Origin: Blastocatellia bacterium
GTDB lineage: Bacteria; Acidobacteriota; Blastocatellia; Chloracidobacteriales; JADJPF01
NCBI GenBank assembly: GCA_016713405.1
Contig: JADJPF010000004.1
Span: 372,001 to 436,000 of the forward strand
Direction of reading: 5' to 3'
DNA length: 64,000 nucleotides
In this document: piece by piece, positions 16,611-26,349 of the stretch
Position numbering within the stretch: position 1 is the first letter of the stretch
Layout: each line of letters begins with the position of its first letter
Notes under the pieces: model-generated
What the model saw: only the letters and a program-made list of their open reading frames with translations
The model's database searches: none
Told to the model about the DNA's origin: nothing
Program-made: the position numbers and the translations under genes

Positions 16611-19212
16611 CTTCATCATCTTCATCCTCATCATCAGTAGTTGCATCGTTACCACCTGTGTTTGGTTGTGTATCAGCTTTTACTTCAACATTACTATTAA
16701 CTAAAGTAACTAGTAATGATTGTCCGTTAGCTCCTATTAGTTGAGCTTCACTTAAGTTAAGGTCTGCTGATCCAGTTCCTACAGCTTGAAAATAAATTAG
16801 TGCTAATTGTCCAAATGCGGGTACAGGAGCAGCTCCAGATGGTCTACGAGCATTAACTATTACTGTATCTCCACCATCTGAGTAATTAAATTCTGCTATA
16901 GCTCCTATACTCATTACACCACCATCTCTAACCGCAGTTACTTTTATTACAGCAGGGTTAAAACGTAGTGCAAGATTAGCTTCTAGCATAGGAACATTAC
17001 TAGAGCTTAGTACAACAGCAATTAAGCCTGTTTGATTTACTTTAATCTCTGGATTAAGGACACGTGCCATAACTGTTACAGGAGATGTAGAGGTTGCTTC
17101 TTGATTTTTTTCTGTCTCATTATTTGAATTATTTGAATTATTTGTTTTATCTATATTGTTTACTGGGGCTTCTGAACCAGTATCTATTGGTGCTGGAGGA
17201 GGGTTTTGTATTGGAGAAGTATTTTGTAAAGGTTGATTATTATTGCTAATAGGTCGTGTGACATTTGAAGGTTGAACAGGTTGAACAGGTCTTTGATTTA
17301 CACCTTGAATAGGTGGATTACTTTGAGGTGGAACAGACTTTTGAGGGTTATTTTGGGGATTACTTTGAGGATTTTGTTTTGCTTCTTTGTCTTGTTGGTC
17401 TAATAAATCTGCTGTTGCTACCATTTGTTCTAAAGTAAGGGTATTTACACTTAACATAGCCAAATCAGAGTCACTAACATTTGGCGCACGTAAAACGTGT
17501 GGTGTTACAGTAACAACAATATTAGTAGACATAGAACTATTATTTGGTGTAGCAAAAAACCTTCCAGCAATAGGTATAAAACTTAATATTGGTATTCCAG
17601 AAGCTCCTTCACTTTTATCTAAACGCATTACACTAGTTACAATGCTGGTTTCACCTTCTTTAATACGGGTAGTTCCTTTTACTTTTCTTTGGGTAAAAGT
17701 CGGGTTATTTCTTCTTTGTGGGTCTGGGTCAGGCACTACGCTACTAGACTCTATTTCAAACATCATTTGAACATAATCATAAAGTACAGTTGGTTTTGAA
17801 ATATTTATATTAAGACCAACATTTTCATAAGTGATTTGTTCAACTCCACCTATTGAGCCAGGAAAATTAAATTGGTTTTGACCTTGGTTTTGACCTTGAC
17901 CTTGACCTCCTGTTACTACTGTACCAGTTGGAATGGTTGCACTACGAATAGGAACCCGTGAACCAATATTTACAGAAGCGTTTTCACCTTCAAATGCACG
18001 AATTTGTGTAGATGCTACTAATTTACCTACAGATTTACTTTGAAGTAAACTAATTGTGCTGTTTGGTACAGAAAGAGCAATTCCTAAAGTTGAATCAAAA
18101 ATGCCACCAGGAGAAATACGACGTATACTATTTTGTCCAATACCACCTAGGCTATCTAATCCAACGTTTCTATTTCCTGTAGAAGAAAGCAATTGATTAC
18201 CTATTTGTACTAATGCGTTATCAGTTACTTCATATAAATTTACATCCATAACAACTTCAGATTGAGCTTTGTCTAGTCTTTCAAGCATAGTTTCAATTAA
18301 AGCTAGATTTTCTTTTGTCTCTCGAACAACTAAAGCATTTAACTTATCAATAGGAATAATTTGTAATGGTTTCCCTGTGCCAGGGACAGTAAGAGCTTGT
18401 TGTAAGGGTTGGGCAATATCTTTTGCTACAGCATTTTTTATATAAAAAGTTCGGATTAAAAGATCCTCATACTTTTGTCTATTAAGTGCTACATCTTGGA
18501 AAATTACAATAGTTCGGCGAGTTATTGGAGCAAAAGCATAACGTTGGGTAGATAAGAAAACTTCTAATGCTTTTGGTGCTGTTACACCTTCTAGGTCAAA
18601 ATTAACTTTCTTACTTTCTATAAGTCTAACAATTTGATCATCATAAACCACATTAAAATTAGATTGTTTCGCTATAGTATTAATAACTACTGAGGCAGGA
18701 GCATCTCGGAAGCTAAAGTTTTGTGGACGGAAATTGCTAATTGATAAAGCAATATTTTTTTGATTATTTGTATCACTGCTAAGGCTGGTTTTTTTCAAAT
18801 CATCATTGCCAAAGGAATCAGGCCCATCATTGCTAATACCTAATTTTTCTAACATATTTTTCATTCTAGCTAGAGCCATTTCATTACTGTTATCATAGCT
18901 ATAGGCTTGACGGAAAGCTTGGTAAGCACCTTCATAGTCACCTTGTTCAGCAAGGGTTTTTCCTCGTTCCATAAAAGTAAGAGATGCTCTTGAGAGTGAG
19001 CGTAGGAGATGGAGTTTATATTCTGGATTACCAGGATCTTCACTTAATGCTAGTGCGTATTGCTCGGCAGCTAAATCCCATTGTTCAGCGGCTTCAAACT
19101 TACGACCTTTTTTGAAGTATTTGTTGCCGCCACCAGCTAAAGCTAATGGTGTTATTATGGCTATTACTAGTATTATTGCTATGATGCGTTGGATAATCCA
19201 ATATTTTTTCAT
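16603..19212 (-). CDS. Secretin with N-terminal TPR-like region and C-terminal cohesin-like domain
   Basis: 869 residues. A signal sequence (residues 1-26, ending ALAGG) is followed by TPR-like repeats (FEAAEQWDLAAEQYALALSE, then GDYEGAYQAFRQAYSYD). An STN/N1-type domain (FRDAPASVVINTIAKQSNFN) and a GspD-like N-domain (TFYIKNAVAKDIAQPLQQAL, IIPIDKLNALVVRETKEN) lead into the secretin core (ETSIVTSVMRLDKSEGASGI, IPIAGRFFATPNNS, NIVVTVTPHVLR). A Pro/Asn/Gln-rich linker (about 620-710) precedes a beta-rich cohesin-like domain (about 715-855: VLSSSNVPMLEANLALRFNP, VKVTAVRDGGVM pattern). The tail is acidic (DDEDEDDEDE). It forms the outer-membrane channel of the neighbouring GspE/GspF system. The cohesin tail may bind surface proteins or lock the channel. 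Confidence 0.87.
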   Translation of the reverse strand: MKKYWIIQRIIAIILVIAIITPLALAGGGNKYFKKGRKFEAAEQWDLAAEQYALALSEDPGNPEYKLHLLRSLSRASLTFMERGKTLAEQGDYEGAYQAFRQAYSYDNSNEMALARMKNMLEKLGISNDGPDSFGNDDLKKTSLSSDTNNQKNIALSISNFRPQNFSFRDAPASVVINTIAKQSNFNVVYDDQIVRLIESKKVNFDLEGVTAPKALEVFLSTQRYAFAPITRRTIVIFQDVALNRQKYEDLLIRTFYIKNAVAKDIAQPLQQALTVPGTGKPLQIIPIDKLNALVVRETKENLALIETMLERLDKAQSEVVMDVNLYEVTDNALVQIGNQLLSSTGNRNVGLDSLGGIGQNSIRRISPGGIFDSTLGIALSVPNSTISLLQSKSVGKLVASTQIRAFEGENASVNIGSRVPIRSATIPTGTVVTGGQGQGQNQGQNQFNFPGSIGGVEQITYENVGLNINISKPTVLYDYVQMMFEIESSSVVPDPDPQRRNNPTFTQRKVKGTTRIKEGETSIVTSVMRLDKSEGASGIPILSFIPIAGRFFATPNNSSMSTNIVVTVTPHVLRAPNVSDSDLAMLSVNTLTLEQMVATADLLDQQDKEAKQNPQSNPQNNPQKSVPPQSNPPIQGVNQRPVQPVQPSNVTRPISNNNQPLQNTSPIQNPPPAPIDTGSEAPVNNIDKTNNSNNSNNETEKNQEATSTSPVTVMARVLNPEIKVNQTGLIAVVLSSSNVPMLEANLALRFNPAVIKVTAVRDGGVMSIGAIAEFNYSDGGDTVIVNARRPSGAAPVPAFGQLALIYFQAVGTGSADLNLSEAQLIGANGQSLLVTLVNSNVEVKADTQPNTGGNDATTDDEDEDDEDE

Positions 19213-19339
19213 GCTTATAAATCTCCGTATTAATTACTACTGCGGCTATATATTTGAAAATAAATAAACTAGGCATTTGACTTTTAAGATTAACTTTTTT
19301 CACGTTTCAGTAAAAGTTAAGTTCCAAAAAGTAAAATTT

Positions 19340-20983
19340 TTATTCCACAAAAGTTACCCGATTAATTTCTTTAAGTGTTGTAGTACCACGAAAAGCTTTT
19401 TTTAGTGCAGATTCACGTAAACTAGTTAAACCTTCTTCTCTAGCAGCACGTCTTACTTCTGAACCAGGGCGACGAGCTAAGATTAATTCCCTGATATGAT
19501 CGCTAACATCTAATAATTCATGAATACAAGTTCGACCACGATAACCAGTAAAATGGCATTCTTCACATCCAACAAATTCATAAAAAGGGTGATCAATATA
19601 TTTTTCTGGATTTAGTGCTGCTTCTCTTAGTTCCTGTTCAGTAACTTTATAGGGACGCTTGCATTTAGCACATAAAATTCTTACTAAGCGTTGAGCTAAG
19701 ACACAATTAAGAGAACTAATAAAGTTGTAAGGTTCAACGCCCATATTAAGAAAACGTCCAATTACATCAATAACATTGTTAGCATGAACAGTAGTAAAAA
19801 CCAAGTGTCCAGTTAAGGCTGATTGAATAGCAATTTGAGCAGTTTCAGAGTCTCGAATTTCTCCAACCATTATTTTATCTGGGTCATGACGAAGGATAGA
19901 GCGCAGTCCACGGGCGAAGGTTAGCCCTTTTTTCTCATTGACAGGAATTTGAGTAATACCCCGCAGTTGATACTCTACTGGGTCTTCAATAGTGATGATT
20001 TTATCTTCTTCATTGCGAATTTCATTTAACGCAGCATAAAGAGTAGTAGTTTTACCAGAACCAGTTGGGCCAGTTACTAGCACCATTCCATAAGGTTCTG
20101 TAATAAGACGGCGAAAACGGCGTAAATCTTCTGGTTCAAAGCCAACTACATTAAGGTTTAATTCCTTAAATGATTCATTAATTTGCTCTTTATCTAAAAT
20201 ACGAATAACAGCATCTTCACCATGAATTGCAGGGATAATTGAGACACGAAAATCAATCAAACGACCACGTAATTTAACACGAAAACGACCATCTTGAGGA
20301 ACACGGCGTTCAGCTATGTCTAGTTCTGACATTACTTTAATTCTTGAGATTAGGGTCTGATGATGTTGTATATCAAGTGGGTCTACAGCCTTGTATAAAG
20401 CTCCGTCAATACGGTATTTAACATTAACTGCTGTGTCTCCAGTTTCAATATGAATATCTGATACTCTGCGCTCTAAAGCATTAAGTACAATGGTATTAAC
20501 AAGTTTAATAATTGGGGAAGTTTCTTCTGTAAGCTTATCAATATCTAACTCAGTTTCGCCCTGGTCAGTTTCTTTAACTAAAGTCATTCCTAGGGATTGA
20601 GTAGCATCTTGCAGAACTCTTTGGGCGGTTTCACCTCTTTTTAAGGCATATTCAATAGCAGCACGAGTAGCTATAACACATCTAATTTTAGTTTTAAGGC
20701 GTGAAGAAAGCTCATCAATTAAATCTAAATTTGTTGGATCAGAAACAGCAATTACTAAAGCATCTAGTTCACGCTTAATAGGAAGAAAAGCATTTCGTAA
20801 CATTAGCTCTATAGGCATGCTGTTAATTAAATCATGGTCTAATGGGTGAGTATTTAGATCAATGTAAGGAAGCCGATAACGGCGTGCTAGCTCACGAGCC
20901 TCTCTTTGTTCTAGGTTCATTCGTTCATCTGGGCGAACTGGCGCAGTTTCTTTGTTACTAGGTTGTTGTGCTACTGTTGACAT
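19340..20983 (-). CDS. GspE/PilB-type secretion ATPase
   Basis: 547 residues. An N-terminal MshEN/GspE-N domain (ARRYRLPYIDLNTHPLDHDL) precedes the ATPase: Walker A GPTGSGKTT, Asp box IITIEDPVEYQL, Walker B KIMVGEIRDSETAQIA, His box LTGHLVFTTVHAN. A tetracysteine zinc motif CAKC...CEEC lies between them and the C-terminal helices, as in GspE and PilB. It powers pseudopilus assembly from the cytoplasmic face of the inner membrane. It lies between gspF (35 bases upstream) and the secretin. Confidence 0.93.
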   Translation of the reverse strand: MSTVAQQPSNKETAPVRPDERMNLEQREARELARRYRLPYIDLNTHPLDHDLINSMPIELMLRNAFLPIKRELDALVIAVSDPTNLDLIDELSSRLKTKIRCVIATRAAIEYALKRGETAQRVLQDATQSLGMTLVKETDQGETELDIDKLTEETSPIIKLVNTIVLNALERRVSDIHIETGDTAVNVKYRIDGALYKAVDPLDIQHHQTLISRIKVMSELDIAERRVPQDGRFRVKLRGRLIDFRVSIIPAIHGEDAVIRILDKEQINESFKELNLNVVGFEPEDLRRFRRLITEPYGMVLVTGPTGSGKTTTLYAALNEIRNEEDKIITIEDPVEYQLRGITQIPVNEKKGLTFARGLRSILRHDPDKIMVGEIRDSETAQIAIQSALTGHLVFTTVHANNVIDVIGRFLNMGVEPYNFISSLNCVLAQRLVRILCAKCKRPYKVTEQELREAALNPEKYIDHPFYEFVGCEECHFTGYRGRTCIHELLDVSDHIRELILARRPGSEVRRAAREEGLTSLRESALKKAFRGTTTLKEINRVTFVE

Positions 20984-21018
20984 AAATCTCCTTAGCTAAA
21001 TAGCTATTAGTAATTTTT

Positions 21019-22239
21019 CTAGTGAGGTTTACTGCTATTATTCATTAATTCTAATATAGGTAAGTACATTGCTAATAGTATTGTCATTACTACTGATCCC
21101 ATCACTACTAGAATTATTGGTTCAATTAATGCTGTAAGGCTTGTTATTTTGACATCTAGTTCAGCATCAAAAAAATTAGCTACCTCATCAAGCATTTCCC
21201 TAAGTGAGCCAGAACGCTCACCTACACCAATCATATCTAAAGCTAGAGGTGGAAACCAACCTGCTAATTGTAGGCTTTCGGTAAAGTTTTCTCCAGTACG
21301 TAGCCTTGCTGCTACCATAAGCATAGTTTTTCTTAATGCTCGATTAGTAACAGATTCGCTAGCAATTTCAAAGGATTCTAATAAAGTTATACCACCTGCT
21401 AAGAGGGTAGCTAAACTACGACAAAGTTGTGCTGTAGTATGTTGACGTACTAATTCACCTAGTATAGGTAGTTTTAGCATCCATTCGTCAATTTTATAGC
21501 GTCCATTTTCAGTACGTCGCCAAATTAAAGTTGCTATGATTGAAACTATCAAAACAGGTGCAATCCAAGCTATATTATCTCTAACATTGTTAGCTACAGC
21601 TACAACCACTTGTGTTAACCAAGGTAATTTATTATTGCCACCTTCATAAAGAGTTGCAAATTTAGGGATTACATAAGTAGTCATTAAAACAATTAGACCA
21701 ATAGATGCTGTAATTAGGATAATGGGATAGACTAAGGTCTTTTTTAATTTTCTACGTAATTCTGTAATAGTTTTAGTATAAGCAACATAACGTAGTAGAA
21801 CATTATCAAGGTCGCCAGATCTTTCACCTGCAAGTATTGAAGCTGTATAAAGGCGAGGGAATATATTGTTGTGCATTGCAAAAGCTTCTGAAAGTGCTGT
21901 ACCGCCTCGAACGCGACGTTCGACATCTTCTAAAACTTCTCTAAAATATCCAGCCTTTTGGCGATTAAGTAAGATATTTAGGGCCTGAAGTATTGGTAGA
22001 CCTGCTCTAAGCATTGCAGAAAGTTGTTGGTTAAAGATTAAAAATTCATCAATGCTAACTTTTTGAGTTAGGGTAATGCTACCAGAGAAAATACCCCCAC
22101 CGCCTTGCTTAGATATTGAAAAAATTTGATATCCTTCTCGTTGCAAGCGTGAGCGTAAATCATTAATGGCTTCTGCTTCATAACTACGAGTTACTACTTC
22201 TCCGCTAGGAGTTCCAAGACGACAAACAAATTCTGGCAT
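21019..22239 (-). CDS. GspF/PilC-type inner-membrane platform protein
   Basis: 406 residues with the duplicated GspF domain: first copy with FNQQLSAMLRAGLPILQALN and GERSGDLDNVLLRYVAYTKT, second with CRSLATLLAGGITLLESFEI and GVGERSGSLREMLDEVANFF. Three long hydrophobic helices lie at about 170-190, 215-235 and the C-terminus (EPIILVVMGSVVMTILLAMY). It is the membrane scaffold for the pilus or pseudopilus machine. It is the first gene of the operon; a divergent EEP gene lies upstream. Confidence 0.92.
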   Translation of the reverse strand: MPEFVCRLGTPSGEVVTRSYEAEAINDLRSRLQREGYQIFSISKQGGGGIFSGSITLTQKVSIDEFLIFNQQLSAMLRAGLPILQALNILLNRQKAGYFREVLEDVERRVRGGTALSEAFAMHNNIFPRLYTASILAGERSGDLDNVLLRYVAYTKTITELRRKLKKTLVYPIILITASIGLIVLMTTYVIPKFATLYEGGNNKLPWLTQVVVAVANNVRDNIAWIAPVLIVSIIATLIWRRTENGRYKIDEWMLKLPILGELVRQHTTAQLCRSLATLLAGGITLLESFEIASESVTNRALRKTMLMVAARLRTGENFTESLQLAGWFPPLALDMIGVGERSGSLREMLDEVANFFDAELDVKITSLTALIEPIILVVMGSVVMTILLAMYLPILELMNNSSKPH

Positions 22240-22622
22240 AATTATTAGTTTTCTTTAAGTTAGTTAAAATAGAATCTATTTTAAAGTTGTTTATTTATAG
22301 CACAAATTTAGCTTATTTGGCTATCTACCAAGTAAACAAAGCTAGTTAACTTTTTACAAAACACGCGCTAGTTAGCAAAAAGTTCCCATTGAAATTTTAA
22401 TAACAAGCAAACACTTTATAAATCAAGATAATATATTTTAGGATCAAGAAATTAAGAAATCTAATAAGGTCATTATGCTAAGTAGACGCTTAAATAACTT
22501 GTAACAAATGGTTTAAGTTTTTATATAGCGGCTTATTTTCTTTGCCACTTCTTTTTAAGAAAAATTCCACTATAATAGCTACAGTTTTTATTTATATTAA
22601 TAATTGTATTAGGGATAATGCT
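22240..22622 (+). other. Divergent intergenic region between gspF and the EEP gene
   Basis: About 380 bases of very AT-rich sequence between two divergently read genes, presumably holding both promoters. An in-frame upstream extension of the EEP reading frame runs through part of it but is hydrophobic, unlike the family, and lacks a ribosome site. I see no hairpin array, tRNA or convincing promoter hexamers. Confidence 0.5.
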
Positions 22623-23417
22623 ATGGTTAAAGTAATGACTTTTAATATTCGTTATGGTAGTGCGGATGATGGGATGAATAGTTGGTATAACCGTAAACAC
22701 TTAGTAATAGATAGAATTAGGAGTTTTGATCCTGACCTACTTGGACTTCAAGAATGCCGAGATGATGAACAAGCGGAATATATAAAAGAAAAATTACCAG
22801 ATTATGAATTTATTGGAGTACGTCGGGGTAGTGATGATAGTAATGATAGCTTAGAAATGTCACCATTGCTTTTTAAGAAATCAGTTTTTACAGCTATTGC
22901 TAAGAATTTTTTTTGGTTAAGTGATACTCCTCATATACCCGCTAGTGTTTATCAAGGAAGTGCTTTTCCTAGACCAGTTACTTGGGTTGCATTACAAGCT
23001 AATGACAACAAAAAAAGGGTAGTCACATTTTTTAATACTCATTTTGACTATCAAAGTTTTACTGTGCAAATCAAATCTGCTGAACTACTACGTACAAGGG
23101 TTGAGGCTCTTGGGCCGGCAATGCCTGCAATCATAACAGGAGATTTTAATGCTAATCGGGGTAGTGAACCTTTTCGTAAATTAGTGGATTTAGATAGTAT
23201 TAATCCTTTGGTAGAAGCTTACTGGCAATTGCATCCACATGACAGAGAAGGGACTTTTCATGAGTATGGTAGTTTATCAATGCCAACATCAATAGATTGG
23301 GTATTATTTTCCTCAAAACATTTTTTTCCTCGTTTAGCAAAAATAGATACAACTAGCCAAGGTTATATTTATCCTTCTGACCATTACCCAATTTGTGTTG
23401 AACTTGATTGGAGATAA
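22623..23417 (+). CDS. Endonuclease/exonuclease/phosphatase (EEP) family hydrolase
   Basis: 264 residues from ATG 22623, preceded by AGGGATA; the longer frame from 22542 adds 27 residues not typical of the family. EEP signatures are complete: KVMTFNIRYGSADDG, DLLGLQECRDDEQ (metal-binding Glu), NTHFDYQ, ITGDFNAN, and the terminal SDHYPICVEL. The family includes phosphodiesterases and DNA or sugar-phosphate hydrolases; IDWVLFSSK fits the nuclease/phosphatase clade of bacterial secreted-like EEPs, although no signal peptide is present. Substrate is not predictable. The gene stands alone. Confidence 0.85.
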   Translation: MVKVMTFNIRYGSADDGMNSWYNRKHLVIDRIRSFDPDLLGLQECRDDEQAEYIKEKLPDYEFIGVRRGSDDSNDSLEMSPLLFKKSVFTAIAKNFFWLSDTPHIPASVYQGSAFPRPVTWVALQANDNKKRVVTFFNTHFDYQSFTVQIKSAELLRTRVEALGPAMPAIITGDFNANRGSEPFRKLVDLDSINPLVEAYWQLHPHDREGTFHEYGSLSMPTSIDWVLFSSKHFFPRLAKIDTTSQGYIYPSDHYPICVELDWR

Positions 23418-23420
23418 TTT

Positions 23421-23450
23421 AGAAATAATTAGAAATAATTAGAAATAATA
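23421..23450 (+). repeat. Three tandem copies of AGAAATAATT
   Basis: A 10-bp unit repeats three times directly after the EEP stop (last base of the third copy differs). It is a simple slippage-prone tract of unknown role. Confidence 0.8.
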
Positions 23451-23465
23451 GATTTATTTGAGTGG

Positions 23466-23509
23466 TTTTAGCGGGATTTTTAAGGACTTTTTTATAAATC
23501 CTGCTAAAA
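23466..23509 (+). terminator. Possible terminator hairpin between EEP and phoH
   Basis: TTTTAGCGGGATTT (23466-23479) pairs with AAATCCTGCTAAAA (23496-23509), 14 bp with one G-U-type pair and a 16-base loop. No long T-run follows, so this may be an attenuator or an imperfect terminator. Confidence 0.4.
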
Positions 23510-23557
23510 TTCCTCAAAGTTTTTCAGAAATTTTGTTTTTTAGGAGTAGAGGAAATT

Positions 23558-24511
23558 TTGAAGAAATTAGTGTTACCAGAAAAGGGTTTAGATGTCCTAC
23601 TTGGCCCTTATGATGAAAATATTAAGTATATAGAAGCACTTTTGGATGTAACTATAAATATACGTGGTAATGAAATTGCCTTAGATGGTAGTGCTAAAGA
23701 TATAGCTACGGTAGAGAATATTTTGTCTGATTTTGCTTCATTAGTTAAAGAAGGACATATGCCTACAGTAGCAGAATTAAAGGTTGCTTTTAAGCAAATT
23801 GCTGAAGATAGAGCCTTTTCCTTAAGAGATTACTTTTCTAAAAGCCTCTATTTTAACCCTACTGGGAAAAAAATGGTTAGTGCTAGGTCTGTTACTCAAC
23901 GAAAATATATAGAAGCCATTCAACAACATGATATTGTGTTTGGTATTGGGCCGGCTGGAACAGGTAAAACTTATTTAGCTGTAGCAATGGCAACACAAGC
24001 CCTTTGGTCTAAACAAGTTAACCGTATAGTGCTAACTAGACCTGCTGTAGAAGCAGGTGAAAAACTAGGGTTTTTACCAGGCGATCTTCAGGATAAAGTT
24101 GACCCATACTTGCGTCCTCTTTATGATGCTTTGTTTGATTTAGCTGATTATGAAAAAGTTACTAAGTTGCTTGAAAAACGTGTCATAGAAGTTGCCCCAC
24201 TTGCCTTTATGCGTGGACGTACTTTGTCAGATTCTTTTATCATTTTAGATGAAGCTCAAAATACTACTTCTGAACAAATGAAAATGCTTCTAACTAGAAT
24301 TGGTTATGGTTCAAAAGCTGTTATTACAGGAGATATTACTCAAATTGATTTACCTGTGGGTAAACGTTCTGGCCTAGTAGAAGCACAAACTGTTTTAAGT
24401 GATGTAGAAGGTATTTCTATGATTCATTTTACAGAAAAAGATGTAGTAAGACATAAACTAGTACAACTAATTATTAAAGCTTATGATGAACATACTAAAG
24501 TGCGGCTGTAA
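23558..24511 (+). CDS. phoH: PhoH family ATPase
   Basis: 317 residues. An N-terminal KH-like region (LLGPYDENIKYIEALLDVTINIRG) precedes the PhoH ATPase: Walker A FGIGPAGTGKTYLAVAMA, RIVLTRPAVEAGEKLGFLPG, Walker B DSFIILDEAQNTT, and sensor segment SKAVITGDITQIDLP. PhoH proteins are linked to RNA metabolism and normally precede ybeY, as here. The start is a TTG at 23558 with GGAGTAGAGG just upstream; no nearby ATG fits. First gene of the run phoH-ybeY-CNNM-era-prmA-rsmE. Confidence 0.92.
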   Translation: MKKLVLPEKGLDVLLGPYDENIKYIEALLDVTINIRGNEIALDGSAKDIATVENILSDFASLVKEGHMPTVAELKVAFKQIAEDRAFSLRDYFSKSLYFNPTGKKMVSARSVTQRKYIEAIQQHDIVFGIGPAGTGKTYLAVAMATQALWSKQVNRIVLTRPAVEAGEKLGFLPGDLQDKVDPYLRPLYDALFDLADYEKVTKLLEKRVIEVAPLAFMRGRTLSDSFIILDEAQNTTSEQMKMLLTRIGYGSKAVITGDITQIDLPVGKRSGLVEAQTVLSDVEGISMIHFTEKDVVRHKLVQLIIKAYDEHTKVRL

Positions 24512-24513
24512 CT

Positions 24514-25020
24514 ATGCTAGTAGAAATCATTAATCGTCAAAGAAGCCAAAAAATTGCAAAAAAAGAATGGAAAGAATTTGCCATTGATGTACTTAAAGAA
24601 CTTAACTTAGAAAATATAGAAGTTAGTATTGTTTTTGTAAGTGATCAAAAAATTCAAGAGTTAAACCGAGACTTTAGATCTATTGATAAAGCTACAGATG
24701 TTTTATCATTTAGTTATCAAGATGTTGCAAATACAGAGGATAACAAACTGCTAAAAGAAAACTTCTACGAAAACATAGTTAATTCTACAAGCAATTATTT
24801 AGGTGATGTGGTAATCTCTACACACACGGCTGTTATTTATGCCCAAAAATTAGGATTGACATTTGATCAAGAAATTAAAACACTGATATTACACGGGTTG
24901 CTTCATTTATGTGGCTATGACCATGAGACTGATAACGGGGAAATGGACGAGCTAGAGCAAAAATTACGTAAGCAACTATTAGGTTTTGAATTTTTACCTA
25001 ATACATCAGTAATTTCTTAA
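24514..25020 (+). CDS. ybeY: Endoribonuclease YbeY (rRNA maturation)
   Basis: 168 residues. The zinc-binding signature HGLLHLCGYDHET matches the family HGxLHLxGYDHE. Also typical is LNRDFRSIDKATDVLSFSY, where the family has LNxxYRxxDxxTDVLSF. YbeY processes the 3' end of 16S rRNA and acts in ribosome quality control. It starts two bases after phoH. A stretch of about fifteen extra residues (about 72-88) lies between the second and third conserved blocks. Confidence 0.93.
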   Translation: MLVEIINRQRSQKIAKKEWKEFAIDVLKELNLENIEVSIVFVSDQKIQELNRDFRSIDKATDVLSFSYQDVANTEDNKLLKENFYENIVNSTSNYLGDVVISTHTAVIYAQKLGLTFDQEIKTLILHGLLHLCGYDHETDNGEMDELEQKLRKQLLGFEFLPNTSVIS

Positions 25021-25038
25021 CTAACAAGTTTTTATAAA

Positions 25039-26349
25039 ATGGAATATGAAATAGTGGCGACCAGCATTCTAATTGTGATGCTGGTCTTTATTGCTACCTT
25101 TGCAAGTGCTTTAGGTTTATTAAGTGATGTAGCATTGCGCTCATTAACTGCTGAAAGTAAAGGGCGAAAACGTTCAAGGTTTTTACGCTATTTATTAGAT
25201 CATCATCAGTTACTGGAAATGACTACACTCTCTGGATTACAGTTTGCTGCTGTAAGCATCGCTTTGTTTTTGGTTTCTATAGGGGTTAAGCTAGGTTTAA
25301 CCAAACTTGAAGCTTTGACTTCTTCTTTTATTGTCTCCTTATTAATAGGTGGATTTTTTGGTCAGTTTTTACCAAGATTATTTAGTCAAAATAATCCTGC
25401 TAATGTTTTGCTATTGCTCCTACCTTATTTTGAAATTTACTACCGAATTTTTTCTATTCCAGCACAAATAGTTTATTGGCTACTAAAACGCTTTCGCAAA
25501 ACAGATGAAAGTAGTTTGACTCCTGAACAGGTAGAAGAAGTTTCAGGGGAAAATATAAAAGCTTTGCTAGATGTTGGCACAGAAGAAGGAATAATTGAAG
25601 AAGCTGAAAGTAAATTAATTCATTCTGTAATAGAATTTACTGATACTACTGTAGAAGAAGTTATGGTACCTCGCCCAGATATGATTGTTTTAGATGCTAA
25701 TGCTACAGTAAGAGAAATGCAGGAATTAATGGTTGAAAAAAAATATTCCCGGATACCTGTTTACCGCGAATCTGTAGATCATATTGAAGGTATAGTTTAT
25801 ATGTATGATGTTTTGGCTGCTTGTCAGGCAGGGAAAACAGAAATGGCTGTAGGCTCACTTGCTCGCGCTGCTTATTTTGTTCCAGAAACTAAATTAGTTG
25901 CTGAACTTCTAGCAGATATGCAACGTGCTAAACGTCAAATTGCCTTAGTAATTGATGAATATGGTGTTACTGCTGGGCTAGTTACTATAAAAGATTTACT
26001 AGAGGAAATTGTTGGAGAAATTGGTAATGAAGATACTGACAAGGAAAGTAAAGAAGACCCAGAAATTATTGAAACAGATAAAGGAATCTACTTAGTTAAA
26101 GGTAGTACGGAAATTAGAAAAGTAGAACTACTTTTTGATAAAGAGTTGGAGTCAGATGATTTTTCTACTCTAGCAGGATTTATTATAAAAAATGCTGGTC
26201 GAGTGCCTTCTGTAGGCGATACTTTAAGTTATCATGGAGTTAAAGCTGAAATAATGGAAGCTGATAGCGGTCGTATTGGTCGAGTAAAGCTTTCTCTTGA
26301 AGATATAAATAATGGAAATAATAATGGAAATGGAAATGGAAAATACTGA
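25039..26349 (+). CDS. CNNM/CorC-type (HlyC/CorC) membrane protein with CBS pair
   Basis: 436 residues. The N-terminal DUF21-type membrane domain holds four hydrophobic helices (about 5-150). A CBS pair follows, opening at EVMVPRPDMIVLD and ending at KRQIALVIDEYGVTAGLVTIKDLLEEIVGEI. The CorC/HlyC C-terminal domain spans about 345-425. Such proteins are implicated in Mg2+ or Co2+ efflux; gene position next to ybeY and era is common. The C-terminus is an Asn/Gly-rich low-complexity tail (NNGNNNGNGNGKY) made of ATGGAA-type repeats that overlap the start of era. Confidence 0.88.
   Translation: MEYEIVATSILIVMLVFIATFASALGLLSDVALRSLTAESKGRKRSRFLRYLLDHHQLLEMTTLSGLQFAAVSIALFLVSIGVKLGLTKLEALTSSFIVSLLIGGFFGQFLPRLFSQNNPANVLLLLLPYFEIYYRIFSIPAQIVYWLLKRFRKTDESSLTPEQVEEVSGENIKALLDVGTEEGIIEEAESKLIHSVIEFTDTTVEEVMVPRPDMIVLDANATVREMQELMVEKKYSRIPVYRESVDHIEGIVYMYDVLAACQAGKTEMAVGSLARAAYFVPETKLVAELLADMQRAKRQIALVIDEYGVTAGLVTIKDLLEEIVGEIGNEDTDKESKEDPEIIETDKGIYLVKGSTEIRKVELLFDKELESDDFSTLAGFIIKNAGRVPSVGDTLSYHGVKAEIMEADSGRIGRVKLSLEDINNGNNNGNGNGKY

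Noticed and set aside
17102..17365. Low-complexity GTTATTTGAATT-type repeats in the secretin gene
   Set aside because: They encode the Asn/Ser/Gln/Pro-rich linker of the secretin and need no separate explanation.
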